Source: Caballeronia glebae (GTDB taxonomy: Bacteria > Pseudomonadota > Gammaproteobacteria > Burkholderiales > Burkholderiaceae). From it: a stretch of DNA of 64,000 nucleotides. Of the stretch, positions 44,786-53,789 are shown piece by piece. Both the position numbers and the translations under genes were made by a program. Each line of letters opens with the position of its first letter. Position 1 is the stretch's first letter. Location: the NCBI RefSeq assembly GCF_001545035.1, contig NZ_FCOJ02000023.1, forward strand, positions 1-64,000, read 5' to 3'. The notes beneath the pieces are model-generated. The model made no database searches. It had not been told where the DNA came from and was given only the letters and a program-made list of their open reading frames with translations.

Positions 44786-44859
44786 CGTTTTGCGGTGGAA
44801 TACTGGCATCCAAACTGCTGTTTTCCCCGTACAAGGATGAACGGAAGGAGTAGCGCTTT

Positions 44860-45849
44860 ATGTGGATCAAAAGCAATCGCCCGCTCTACGGCGATGACAT
44901 CGCGAGTCACGAAATCACGCCGCGCGACGTGTTCGAGAATCGCCGGCGCGCCCTTCGTTCGATCGGCGCGTTCGCGGCGACTGGGCTCGCGGGCGCGAGC
45001 GGTCTCGCCCACGCGACGCTGACTTCGCCCGACGCCAAAGGCCAGAAGCTCGCGGCGACGACCAACCCGAAGTTCGTCGCGCTCGATAAGCCGACGCAGT
45101 TCAAGGACATCACGAGCTACAACAACTTCTACGAGTTCGGCACCGACAAGGACGATCCCGCCGCGCACGCCGGCACGCTGCGTCCGCGGCCGTGGAAGGT
45201 GTCCGTCGAAGGCGCGATCAAGAACCCGAAGGTCTACGACATCGACGACATTTTGAAGCTCGCGCCGCTGGAGGAACGCGTGTACCGGCTGCGCTGCGTC
45301 GAAGGCTGGTCGATGGTGATTCCCTGGATCGGCGTGTCATTGTCCGAGCTCATCAGACGCGCCGAGCCGACGGGCAACGCGAAGTACGTGCAATTCGTCA
45401 CGCTGGCCGACCCGTCGCAGATGCCGGGACTCTCGACGCCGATCCTCGAATGGCCGTATTCCGAAGGGCTGCGCATGGACGAGGCGATGAATCCGCTCAC
45501 GCTCCTGACCGTCGGCTTGTACGGCGAAGTGTTGCCGAATCAGAATGGCGCACCGGTGCGCGTCGTCGTGCCGTGGAAATACGGCTTCAAGAGCGCGAAG
45601 TCGCTGGTGAAGATTCGCTTCGTCGAGAAGCAGCCGCCGACGAGCTGGAATCTCTACGCGCCGAGCGAGTACGGCTTCTTCTCGAACGTGAATCCGAACG
45701 TCGATCATCCGCGCTGGAGCCAGGCGACCGAGCGACGCATCGGCGAGGACGGGTTTTTTCAGCCGAAGCGCAAGACGCTCATGTTCAACGGCTACGGCGA
45801 TCAGGTGGCGTCCTTGTATCAGGGCATGGATCTGAAGAAGAACTTCTGA
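44860..45849 (+). CDS. msrP: Protein-methionine-sulfoxide reductase catalytic subunit MsrP
   Basis: MsrP (329 residues) is a periplasmic molybdopterin enzyme that repairs oxidised methionine in envelope proteins. The N terminus carries a Tat-type signal ([16 protein letters not shown] from residue 27). The molybdenum-ligand Cys146 lies in [14 protein letters not shown]. Length is normal. The stop codon TGA overlaps the ATG of msrQ by one base, so the two are coupled. Confidence 0.96.
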   Translation: MWIKSNRPLYGDDIASHEITPRDVFENRRRALRSIGAFAATGLAGASGLAHATLTSPDAKGQKLAATTNPKFVALDKPTQFKDITSYNNFYEFGTDKDDPAAHAGTLRPRPWKVSVEGAIKNPKVYDIDDILKLAPLEERVYRLRCVEGWSMVIPWIGVSLSELIRRAEPTGNAKYVQFVTLADPSQMPGLSTPILEWPYSEGLRMDEAMNPLTLLTVGLYGEVLPNQNGAPVRVVVPWKYGFKSAKSLVKIRFVEKQPPTSWNLYAPSEYGFFSNVNPNVDHPRWSQATERRIGEDGFFQPKRKTLMFNGYGDQVASLYQGMDLKKNF

Positions 45850-46511
45850 TGGCGAGCGCAACGGATATCGAAGGCGCTCGCGCGCGTCCCGCTTTAGGGC
45901 CGCGCTGGGTCGTCCCGGTCAAGATCGTCGTGTTCGTTGCGATGCTGTTTCCGCTCGCGCGCCTCGTGTTGCTTGGCGCGACGGGCGGTCTGGGCGCGAA
46001 TCCGATCGAATTCATCACGCGCTCGACCGGCCTCTGGACGCTCGTGTATCTCTGCATCACGCTCGCGATCACGCCCGCGCGCCGGCTGACTGGCTTGACG
46101 GCGCTCGCGCGCTTTCGCCGGATGATCGGGCTCTACGTGTTCTTCTTCGCCGTGCTGCACTTCACGACGTACATCTGGTTCGACAAATGGTTCGATGTCG
46201 CCGCGATGCTGAAGGACATCGGCAAGCGGCCGTTAATCACGGTGGGTTTCGCGGCGTTCGTGCTGCTGATTGCGCTTGCGGTCACGTCGCCCAAGGCGAT
46301 GGTGCGCAAGCTCGGCCGGCGCTGGCAGACCTTGCATCGCGCGATCTATCTGATCGCCGCGCTCGCGATCCTGCATTTCTGGTGGATGAGAGCGGGCAAG
46401 CACGATCTCGAATTGCCGAAGCTCTACGGCGCGATCGTGATCGCGCTGCTCGCGTGGCGTGCGATCGCGTGGCTTCGCGTCCGGCTTCGAGCGCGAAACA
46501 AACGCGCATAA
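45849..46511 (+). CDS. msrQ: Protein-methionine-sulfoxide reductase haem-binding subunit MsrQ
   Basis: MsrQ (220 residues) is the inner-membrane haem b protein that passes electrons from the quinone pool to MsrP. Six hydrophobic segments are visible, with haem-ligand His residues in VLHFTTYIWF, LHRAIYLIAALAILHFWW. The ATG at 45849 overlaps the msrP stop. A frame opening at 45192 lies within msrP and is rejected. Confidence 0.95.
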   Translation: MASATDIEGARARPALGPRWVVPVKIVVFVAMLFPLARLVLLGATGGLGANPIEFITRSTGLWTLVYLCITLAITPARRLTGLTALARFRRMIGLYVFFFAVLHFTTYIWFDKWFDVAAMLKDIGKRPLITVGFAAFVLLIALAVTSPKAMVRKLGRRWQTLHRAIYLIAALAILHFWWMRAGKHDLELPKLYGAIVIALLAWRAIAWLRVRLRARNKRA

Positions 46512-46545
46512 AAAAAAGCGATGCAGCCCGTGCATCGCTTTCTCG
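46511..46545. terminator. Bidirectional terminator between msrQ and lysA
   Basis: AAAGCGATGCA and TGCATCGCTTT form an 11-bp perfect stem around GCCCG. A-rich sequence on the left and T residues on the right suit both converging genes. Confidence 0.85.
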
Positions 46546-46561
46546 TATCGCCGTGGACGAA

Positions 46562-47824
46562 TCAGTCCGGCAGAATCGATTCGCCGGCGAACAACTGCGT
46601 GACTTCTTCACGCTCGCGCACGAGACGCGCGCGTTCGCCGTCGACCATGATTTCGGCGGCGCGCGGACGCGTGTTGTAGTTCGAGCTCATCACGAAGCCG
46701 TACGCGCCCGCCGAGCAGATCGCGAGCAGATCGCCGGGTGCGATGGCCAGTTCGCGATCGCGCCCGAGCCAGTCGCCGCTCTCGCACACCGGACCGACGA
46801 CATCGTACTTGTGCGCTTTCTCATCGCGCTTCACGACCGGCACGATGCGATGAAACGCCTCGTACATCGCGGGACGCGCGAGGTCGTTCATCGCGGCGTC
46901 GACGATGGCGAAGTTCTTTTCCTCGCCCGGCTTCAGAAACTCGATGCGCGTCAGCAGCACGCCCGCGTTGCCGACGAGCGAGCGCCCCGGCTCGAAATAC
47001 ACTTCGCGCTGGCCGTGGCCGCGCTTTTCGATGTGATCGAGCAGCGTCTTCACGAACTCGCCGATATCGGGCGGCGTTTCGTCGTCGTAGGTGATGCCGA
47101 GACCGCCGCCGACATCCACGTGACGAATGCTCATGCCGTCCGCTTCGATTTGCTCGACGAGTTCGAGCAGTTTGTCGAGCGCGTCGAGATACGGGCTGAT
47201 CTCGGTGATCTGCGAACCGATATGGCAATCGATGCCGATCACATCGAGATTCGCCATCTCGCGCGCTTGCGCGTAGGTCGCGCGCGCATCTTTGAACGCG
47301 ACGCCGAACTTGTTCGACTTGAGGCCGGTGGAAATGTACGGATGCGTTTTTGCGTCGACGTCGGGATTCACGCGTAGCGAAACGGGCGCTTTCTTGCCGA
47401 GCGACTTCGCGACTTCGTTAAGCGCGTGCAGCTCGGGAATCGACTCGACGTTGAAGCACTTCACGCCTGCTTCGAGCGCCTCGCGCATTTCCGCCGCCGA
47501 TTTGCCGACGCCCGAAAACACCGTGTTTTCCGCCTTGCCGCCCGCCGCGAGCACGCGCGCGAGCTCGCCCGACGACACGATGTCGAAGCCCGCGCCCATG
47601 CGCGCGAACACGTTGAGCACCGCGAGGTTGCTGTTCGCCTTCACCGCGACGTGTACCGTCGCACGGCGGCCGGCGCAGGCATCGGCGTAAGCGTGGTAGG
47701 CGCGCGTAAGCGCATCGCGCGAATAGACGTAGAGCGGCGTGCCGAACTGCTCCGCGAGCGACGCGGCTGAGACGCCCTCGGCGTACAGCACGCCGTCGAC
47801 ATAATAGAATGCGGAATGACTCAT
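46562..47824 (-). CDS. lysA: Diaminopimelate decarboxylase
   Basis: LysA (420 residues) makes L-lysine from meso-diaminopimelate and uses pyridoxal phosphate. The Lys that binds the cofactor lies in HVAVKANSNLAVL. The region HVDVGGGLGITY and the substrate motif CESGDWLGRDRELAI are present. The start MSHSAFYYVDGVLYAEGVSA fits the family. It follows lptM by 43 bp on the same strand, a pairing common in Proteobacteria. Confidence 0.97.
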   Translation of the reverse strand: MSHSAFYYVDGVLYAEGVSAASLAEQFGTPLYVYSRDALTRAYHAYADACAGRRATVHVAVKANSNLAVLNVFARMGAGFDIVSSGELARVLAAGGKAENTVFSGVGKSAAEMREALEAGVKCFNVESIPELHALNEVAKSLGKKAPVSLRVNPDVDAKTHPYISTGLKSNKFGVAFKDARATYAQAREMANLDVIGIDCHIGSQITEISPYLDALDKLLELVEQIEADGMSIRHVDVGGGLGITYDDETPPDIGEFVKTLLDHIEKRGHGQREVYFEPGRSLVGNAGVLLTRIEFLKPGEEKNFAIVDAAMNDLARPAMYEAFHRIVPVVKRDEKAHKYDVVGPVCESGDWLGRDRELAIAPGDLLAICSAGAYGFVMSSNYNTRPRAAEIMVDGERARLVREREEVTQLFAGESILPD

Positions 47825-47867
47825 GCGTGAAATCGTAAGTGCGCCGGTGAGGCGCGAAGGCTTGAGA

Positions 47868-48176
47868 TCAGTATGCGGACGACGCGGCTTTCGGCGCCGA
47901 TGCAGCGTTGGGACTCGTATTCAGTTCGTTCTCCGGCGACAGCGAAAGCGGCTGACCCGAAGTGTCCGGAACACTGCCCGCGCGCGACGCGGTTTCGCTG
48001 TCCGGAGCGACTTTCGAAGGCGGCGTATTCTGGAGATCGTTGGGACGTTGCGGTAGCGGCGGCACTCTTGGCAGATACAGCGGACCGCGTTGCCCACAAC
48101 CACCGAGCGAGAGTGTTGCCGCGGCGCCGATGCTCAAAGCCGCTACAATCGCGCTCATCCTGAAAACGACTCGCAT
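47868..48176 (-). CDS. lptM: LPS translocon maturation lipoprotein LptM (YifL family)
   Basis: A 102-residue lipoprotein. A signal peptide ends in the lipobox LGGC (about residues 24-27), followed by the family motif GQRGPLYLP. In E. coli, LptM helps LptD to oxidise and assemble. The rest is Pro/Ser/Ala-rich and low in complexity. It lies next to lysA and divergent from cyaY, as in many Proteobacteria. A start at an internal Met six codons later is possible. Confidence 0.88.
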   Translation of the reverse strand: MRVVFRMSAIVAALSIGAAATLSLGGCGQRGPLYLPRVPPLPQRPNDLQNTPPSKVAPDSETASRAGSVPDTSGQPLSLSPENELNTSPNAASAPKAASSAY

Positions 48177-48211
48177 GACCGTCCCTATACGTTTAATCGA
48201 TGGAGTTTAGC

Positions 48212-48529
48212 ATGACAGACCAGGAATACCTGACGCTGGCGGAGGCCGCGCTGACGGCCATCGAGCGCGCGGTGGACAACGCCGACGCCGATATCGAATT
48301 CGAGCGCAGCGGCAATGTGCTCACGCTGGAATTCGAGAATCGCACGAAGGTGATCGTCAACTTGCAGCCGCCGAAACATGAAATCTGGCTCGCGGCGAAG
48401 GCGGGCGGATTCCACTACAAATACGTCGATGGCGCCTGGCGCGACACGCGCGACAACAGCGAATTCTTCGCCACGTTGAGCAAATATTCGAGCGAGCAGG
48501 CCGGCGAGCCGATCCGCTTCAAGGCATAA
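48212..48529 (+). CDS. cyaY: Iron-sulfur cluster assembly protein CyaY (frataxin)
   Basis: CyaY (105 residues) is the bacterial frataxin that controls iron-sulfur cluster assembly on IscS. The start [20 protein letters not shown] is chosen; an ATG four codons upstream (48200) is less like the family. Acidic residues in helix 1 ([10 protein letters not shown]) and the sheet motif [20 protein letters not shown] are typical. It is divergent from lptM with only 35 bp between the starts. Confidence 0.94.
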   Translation: MTDQEYLTLAEAALTAIERAVDNADADIEFERSGNVLTLEFENRTKVIVNLQPPKHEIWLAAKAGGFHYKYVDGAWRDTRDNSEFFATLSKYSSEQAGEPIRFKA

Positions 48530-48563
48530 AAAAAGCGAGCGGACCGCGTGGTCCGCTCGCTTC
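48530..48563. terminator. Bidirectional terminator between cyaY and mrcA
   Basis: AAGCGAGCGGACC and GGTCCGCTCGCTT pair perfectly over 13 bp around GCGT. A run of A precedes it, serving the leftward gene; T residues after it are few. Confidence 0.85.
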
Positions 48564-48582
48564 GCGACGTTCCAGGGCGAGC

Positions 48583-50991
48583 TTACTGCCCCTTGAACAG
48601 ATTCATGATGTCCTGCTTCTCCTGCTCGCCGACCTCGGGCGCGGGCGTCGTCACACCGGACACGCCTTCCTGCGGCGGCGCCTGACTGACACCGATCGTC
48701 GCGACGAAGCCGTGGCCCGGCGTCATGTCGTCGTAGTACAGCTCGTTGCCGAGCGGCGTGATATCGGGCGGCATCATCGGCTTGTACTCGGGCATGCCCT
48801 TCAGCGCGCGACCCATGTAATCCATCCACACCGGCAGCGCGAGACCGCCGCCGGTTTCCTTGTCGCCGAGGCTGCGCGGATTGTCATAGCCGATCCACGC
48901 GACCGCCACGAGCGTGCGCTGATAGCCGGCGAACCATGCATCGCGCGAATCGTTCGTCGTGCCCGTCTTGCCGGCGAGATCGCCACGCTTCAATTGATTC
49001 GTCTTCGCGGCCGTGCCGTGCTGCGCGACGCTCTGCAACAGGCTGTTCATCACGAACGCGTTGCGCGGCGTGATCGCGAGCGGCGCGCTTTGCTGCGCGA
49101 CGAGCGGCTGCGGATGCGACACGACGCGCCCGTAAGGATCGGTGATATCGGCGATCAGATACGGATTCACGCGATACCCGCCGTTTGCGAACACCGCGTA
49201 ACCGGTCGCCATTTGCAGCGGTGTCACGAGCCCCGCGCCTAGCGCCATCGGCAGATAGGCGGGATGCCGGTCCGCGTCGAAGCCGAAGTGCGTGATGTAC
49301 TGCTGCGCGTACTTCGTGCCGATATGATTCAGGATTCGGATCGACACCATGTTTTTCGAACGCTGCAGCGCGGTTCGCATGGTCATCGGGCCGTCGAAGC
49401 CGCCGCCGTAGTTCTTCGGCTCCCACGCCTGGCCGCCGGTCTCGGCGGCGCTGAAAAAGAGCGGACCGTCGTTGATGATGGTCGCGGGTGAAAGACCCTT
49501 TTCGAGCGATGCCGAATAGATGAACGGCTTGAAGCTCGAACCCGGCTGACGCCATGCCTGCGTGACGTGATTGAATTTGTTCTTGTTGAAGTCGAAGCCG
49601 CCGACGAGCGCGCGGATCGCGCCGTCCTGCGGAACCATCGACACGAGCGCGCCTTCGACTTGCGGCAGTTGCGTGATGATCCAGCGGCCGTCGTCGTCCT
49701 TCATGAGCCGCACGATCGCGCCCGGGCGGATGCGCGAATTCGGCTGCGCGCGCGAGGAGAGCGCGGACTGCACGAAGCGCAGATCGCTGCCGCTGATCGT
49801 TGCCGTGTTGCCGTCGATGAAGCTCGCCTTCACTTCCTTCGGATTCGCCGACGTCACGACCGCCGCGACGATCTCGCCGTTGTCGGGATGCTCCGCAAGC
49901 GCATCGTCGATGGCCTGCTCGCGGTCATCCGCGTTCGACGGCAGATCGATATAACCTTCCGGCCCGCGATAGCCGTGCCGATGCTCGTAGTCCATCAAGC
50001 CCTTGCGCACCGCGCGATACGCGGCGTCCTGATCGGCGGAATCGATTGTCGTGACGACATTCAGGCCGCGCGTGTACGCCTCTTCGCGGTATTGCGCGTA
50101 CATCATCTGACGCACCATTTCAGCGACGAACTCGGCGTGCACGCTGAACTCACGGCCCTGTCCCTTCACGACGAGCGCCTGCTTCGCGGCCTGCTCGTAG
50201 TCGGCCTGCGTGATGAAGTTCAGCTCGCGCATGCGTTGCAGGATGTACTCCTGCCGCACCTTCGCGCGCTTCGGATTGACGACCGGGTTATACGCCGACG
50301 GCGCTTTGGGCAGACCCGCGAGCATCGCGGCCTCGGCGAGCGAGATGTCCTTCAGATCCTTGCCGAAGTAGACCCGCGCTGCGCTCGCGAAACCATACGC
50401 GCGCTGCCCGAGATAGATCTGATTCATATAGACCTCCAGAATCTGATCTTTCGTCAGCGCGCGTTCGATCTTGTACGCGAGCAGCATTTCGTAAATCTTG
50501 CGCGTATAGGTCTTTTCGCTCGACAGGAAGAAGTTGCGCGCGACCTGCATGGTGATCGTGCTCGCGCCTTGCGACGCGTGGCCGTTGGTCAGCGCGACCG
50601 AGCCCGCGCGCAGAATGCCGGTGAGATCGACGCCGCCGTGATCGTAGAAGCGCGCATCTTCGATGGCGAGCACGGCTTTTTTCAGTTGATCCGGCACGTC
50701 CTGAATGCGCACGACGCTGCGGCGCTCTTCGCCGAATTCGCCGATCATGACGTGGTCCGCCGTATAGATGCGCAGCGGCACCTTCGGCTTGTAGTCCGTG
50801 AGCGCTTCGAGCGTAGGCAGATTCGGCATCGCGACGACGAGCGCGTAGCCGAGCACGAGACCCGCGCAGACGACGAGCGCGAAAACGCTGACGAAAAATC
50901 CGAGCATGAGCCTTGCCCACCATGGGCGCTTGGCTTTTTTCGGCTTTTCGGGCGGTGTGGACGGCGGGTTGGACGGGGAAGAGGATTGCAT
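48583..50991 (-). CDS. mrcA: Penicillin-binding protein 1A
   Basis: PBP1A (802 residues from Met at 50991) polymerises and crosslinks peptidoglycan. A cytoplasmic Pro/Lys-rich tail and one membrane helix (about residues 32-54) precede the glycosyltransferase domain (EDARFYDHGGVD, GASTITMQVARNFFL). The transpeptidase motifs are SSFK with catalytic Ser485, SKN, and KTG from Lys675. The C terminus ends QEKQDIMNLFKGQ. A GTG 7 codons upstream (51012) is possible, but a TATAAT box just before it would leave almost no leader. Confidence 0.95.
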   Translation of the reverse strand: MQSSSPSNPPSTPPEKPKKAKRPWWARLMLGFFVSVFALVVCAGLVLGYALVVAMPNLPTLEALTDYKPKVPLRIYTADHVMIGEFGEERRSVVRIQDVPDQLKKAVLAIEDARFYDHGGVDLTGILRAGSVALTNGHASQGASTITMQVARNFFLSSEKTYTRKIYEMLLAYKIERALTKDQILEVYMNQIYLGQRAYGFASAARVYFGKDLKDISLAEAAMLAGLPKAPSAYNPVVNPKRAKVRQEYILQRMRELNFITQADYEQAAKQALVVKGQGREFSVHAEFVAEMVRQMMYAQYREEAYTRGLNVVTTIDSADQDAAYRAVRKGLMDYEHRHGYRGPEGYIDLPSNADDREQAIDDALAEHPDNGEIVAAVVTSANPKEVKASFIDGNTATISGSDLRFVQSALSSRAQPNSRIRPGAIVRLMKDDDGRWIITQLPQVEGALVSMVPQDGAIRALVGGFDFNKNKFNHVTQAWRQPGSSFKPFIYSASLEKGLSPATIINDGPLFFSAAETGGQAWEPKNYGGGFDGPMTMRTALQRSKNMVSIRILNHIGTKYAQQYITHFGFDADRHPAYLPMALGAGLVTPLQMATGYAVFANGGYRVNPYLIADITDPYGRVVSHPQPLVAQQSAPLAITPRNAFVMNSLLQSVAQHGTAAKTNQLKRGDLAGKTGTTNDSRDAWFAGYQRTLVAVAWIGYDNPRSLGDKETGGGLALPVWMDYMGRALKGMPEYKPMMPPDITPLGNELYYDDMTPGHGFVATIGVSQAPPQEGVSGVTTPAPEVGEQEKQDIMNLFKGQ

Positions 50992-51015
50992 AGCACCACC
51001 AAAAACAATCACGCG

Positions 51016-51021
51016 ATTATA
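51016..51021 (-). promoter_or_regulatory. -10 box of mrcA
   Basis: A consensus TATAAT is read on the minus strand 25 bp before the chosen start at 50991. No good -35 box is seen 16-18 bp upstream. The 262-bp gap to pilM shows no other clear promoter. Confidence 0.4.
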
Positions 51022-51253
51022 GCTGCCCGGCTTTAGGACTTTTCCGGGCGCTTACAGCGCACGCGGCCGTCGTGTGCGCCTGCACACGTGTTTACCGCTG
51101 TCTTCAAGATACGCGCGATCGTGCGCGGAAGCATCCTTCTGTTGTGCGCGTTAGCCATTCGGCCGAGTGTTCGCCGCGCTCGACGCTCGCGACAATCCTT
51201 CCAACGTCAAGCGCCCGAACGGTTCGGTGCGCGACCAAATGGAAGGGGTAGTC

Positions 51254-52255
51254 ATGAGCCAAGAAAACACGCTGCGCGGCACGTTGCTAACGGTTACGCG
51301 GCGCTACGCGGCGGGCATCGACGTGGGCGAGGACGCGGTGCGCGTCGCCATCGTGAGCAGACGATTGCGGGCGAATGCGGCGGTGTGCGTCGAACATCTG
51401 GAGTCGGTGGCGTTGCCGTCGGGCGCGGTGATCGGCGGCGATTTCGTGGATCGCGCGGCTATCGTCGCGGCGCTGCGCGAGGCATTCGCGCGCCTGCCGG
51501 AAAACGGCGTGTGGCGGGCGTTGCGTTGCGCGATTGGATTGCCCGCTTCGGCGACGCTCACGACGCAGATCCCGCTTGCGCGTCTGATCGACACCCACGG
51601 GCAGCTCGCGGCCTCGATCGGCGGCGATCCGCGCGGCCTTCTCGAACCAGCCGTGCTCGCGGAAGCCGAGCGCGCGGCGGGCATCGAACGCGGCGCGCTG
51701 GCGGTCGACTGGTCGGTGCAGACGCGGGAAAACGGCGAAGCGCTGGTCGCGATCGCGGCGACGGCGCGGCGGCACGTCGAGGCGCGCGTCGAGGCTGCGG
51801 CGGAAGCGGGCATCGCGCTATCGGCCATCGACGGCGAACCGGCCGCCGCGTTGCGCGCGATGCGCCATGCCGGTTCCGTCGAACTGGATGCCGACGCACG
51901 CTATCTCGTTTGCTGGCTGGAAAGCGTCGGCTTGCACGGCTGGCTCGTCGGCCCGCGCGGCGTCGAAGACGAGGTTCGATATCCCGCGCCGGAGCATCGG
52001 AGCATCGCCGACGCGTTGCACGAACTCGCTGGCGAGCGTGCGCCGCTCGATTGCATCTACGTAGGCGGGCAGATCGAGTTGATGGCGCACGCGTGCCTTC
52101 CGCTTCCCATGCTCGGCAAGACTTTCGGCTGCGCGGCGTTGCCTTTCGAGGCCGCGCCGTATTGCAACGGAGCGGCCGAGATCCCGACGGCGCACAAGCA
52201 TTCGCCGCGCTTCGCGGTCGCGTTCGGTCTGGCGTTGCGCGAGGTGATGCAATGA
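51254..52255 (+). CDS. pilM: PilM-like type IV pilus assembly ATPase-fold protein
   Basis: A 333-residue protein with the actin/FtsA-like fold of PilM. The phosphate-binding motif AAGIDVGEDAVRVAIV is near residue 20, and a second GxxG-type segment IDCIYVGGQIE lies late. PilM is the cytoplasmic ring that binds the PilN tail. The ATG at 51254 is preceded by GGAAGGGG; an in-frame ATG at 51239 is less well placed. It heads a tight operon with pilN, pilO/P and pilQ, each overlapping by 4 bases. Confidence 0.82.
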   Translation: MSQENTLRGTLLTVTRRYAAGIDVGEDAVRVAIVSRRLRANAAVCVEHLESVALPSGAVIGGDFVDRAAIVAALREAFARLPENGVWRALRCAIGLPASATLTTQIPLARLIDTHGQLAASIGGDPRGLLEPAVLAEAERAAGIERGALAVDWSVQTRENGEALVAIAATARRHVEARVEAAAEAGIALSAIDGEPAAALRAMRHAGSVELDADARYLVCWLESVGLHGWLVGPRGVEDEVRYPAPEHRSIADALHELAGERAPLDCIYVGGQIELMAHACLPLPMLGKTFGCAALPFEAAPYCNGAAEIPTAHKHSPRFAVAFGLALREVMQ

Positions 52256-52923
52256 GCGTCGCCATGCTCGACGGGTTCAACCTGCTTCCCTACCGCGCGC
52301 GAAAACGCCGTGAGTTACGGCGGCAGCGGCTCGCGCTGATCGGCGCGGTGACGCTGGCAGGTTGCGCGGCCGTCGGCGCCATGGCGGGCCGGGACGCGTG
52401 GGAGTGCGCCCGTCTGGATGAAAGGCGCGTGGCGCTGGAGACGTCGCTGCGTGCATCGAGCGCGCAGATCGACGAACACGCCCGGCTCGTGCGCGCGGAA
52501 AGCGACCGGCGGCGCGCGCGTGAGGCCGCGCAGCCGTTGACGTTGCCGCGCGAGCGCTTCCTCGCGCTGCTCGAAGCGCTCGCCGACGCGCCTTTGCAAC
52601 GCGGCGTCGCGCTTCAGCGTGTGTCGCAGCGAACGAACGAGGTCGAACTTGCCGCGCTTGCGCCCGATTCGCAGGCCGCCTCGCAATGGCTCAAGAGACT
52701 GGAGCGGCTGCGCGGCGTGCAGGCGGTCGAGGTAATCGAGATGAAGCGGCGCGCGAATACGGCGGCGTCGGCTAGGCGCGATGCGTCCACGGCGTTCGAC
52801 GAGCATTCGGCGCGATTCGAGTTCGTCGCGCTCGTGCGTTACGCGCCGGATCATTCGCGCGATGAAGCGGCTTCGCGTCAGGCGCGTCCGGTTTCGACGC
52901 CAGCGCAGGGGAAACGCTCATGA
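52252..52923 (+). CDS. pilN: PilN-like pilus alignment protein
   Basis: A 223-residue bitopic membrane protein. The N-terminal FNLLPYRARKRRELRRQRL segment (residues 9-27) matches the INLLP-type PilM-binding tail of PilN. One membrane helix follows (about 28-46), then a coiled-coil and a ferredoxin-like periplasmic domain. The start overlaps pilM by ATGA. The Arg/Ala-rich C-terminal part is less conserved. Confidence 0.82.
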   Translation: MSVAMLDGFNLLPYRARKRRELRRQRLALIGAVTLAGCAAVGAMAGRDAWECARLDERRVALETSLRASSAQIDEHARLVRAESDRRRAREAAQPLTLPRERFLALLEALADAPLQRGVALQRVSQRTNEVELAALAPDSQAASQWLKRLERLRGVQAVEVIEMKRRANTAASARRDASTAFDEHSARFEFVALVRYAPDHSRDEAASRQARPVSTPAQGKRS

Positions 52924-53789
52924 GCACGATTCCGATGAATATTGCCGTCAAGAAGCGATCGCGCGGCGCGCGGTCCATCCTGAAGCCGTTCGACGAATGG
53001 TCGTGGCGTCGGACCGCGTGTGTCGCGCTCGCGTTGGGTCTCTTCGTCTTCGCGCTCGGTCTGCGAGCGTGGCGCATGTCGGACACGAGCCGGCTCGATG
53101 CGAGCCGCGCCGCGTGGGCGGCGATGCAAGCGAAGGCGCAGGATGCGGCGCGCATTGCCGGCGAATTGTCTGACTTGCGAGCGCGAGCATCCCCGGGCCG
53201 CCTGGAGCCGGAGCACTGGAGCGCCGCCGACGCGTTGCGTGCAGTCGCGGATCTGGCGGCCCAAAGCGGTGTGCGCGTCGCGGACATCGAGCCTGTCGCG
53301 CTCAAGAGCGGCGGGCCGAAGCTAAGCGAGCCGATCCCGGAGCGCGCGCTCAGACTGCGCGCGGACGGCAGCTTCGCGGAGATGCGGCGCTTTCTCGAAG
53401 CGCTCGCCGGTCTGCCTCGACTCGTCCTGCCCGACGACGTGCAGATCAAACGACAGGCGAACGCGCTCGCCATCGAAGCGACATTGCACATCTTCGAAAC
53501 GTTGCCAGCGGTTGCGCCCGCGGCGGCGTCGCGCGCGAACGCGTTCGTCGTCGATCCGTTCGGCGGCGCGGACGTCGCTCCTCAGGGAGGCGACATGCTG
53601 CTGGTGGGCACGTTCGTCGCACGGCGTCGCGCGCTGGCGCTTTTGCAGAGCGGCGGCGATGTGGACAGTTTCGCGCCGGGGCAGAAAGTCGGCGACGAAC
53701 GGCTCGGGCGTGTCATGCCGCGCGCGATCGAGCTTGCCCGCGAAGACGGCATGTCGCGCAAGCTGGCCTTCGCGGAGGATCGCAAGTGA
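52920..53789 (+). CDS. PilO-like protein with a C-terminal PilP-like domain
   Basis: A 289-residue protein. Residues 1-30 are cytoplasmic, 31-50 form a membrane helix, and about 60-200 resemble the coiled-coil plus ferredoxin-like fold of PilO. After a linker at about 201-215 (VVDPFGG) comes a stretch like the beta-rich domain of PilP (MLLVGTFVARRRALALLQSG, then GQKVGDERLGRVMPRAIEL). No separate pilP gene lies before pilQ, so a PilO-PilP fusion is inferred. It overlaps pilN and pilQ by 4 bases each. Confidence 0.65.
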   Translation: MSTIPMNIAVKKRSRGARSILKPFDEWSWRRTACVALALGLFVFALGLRAWRMSDTSRLDASRAAWAAMQAKAQDAARIAGELSDLRARASPGRLEPEHWSAADALRAVADLAAQSGVRVADIEPVALKSGGPKLSEPIPERALRLRADGSFAEMRRFLEALAGLPRLVLPDDVQIKRQANALAIEATLHIFETLPAVAPAAASRANAFVVDPFGGADVAPQGGDMLLVGTFVARRRALALLQSGGDVDSFAPGQKVGDERLGRVMPRAIELAREDGMSRKLAFAEDRK

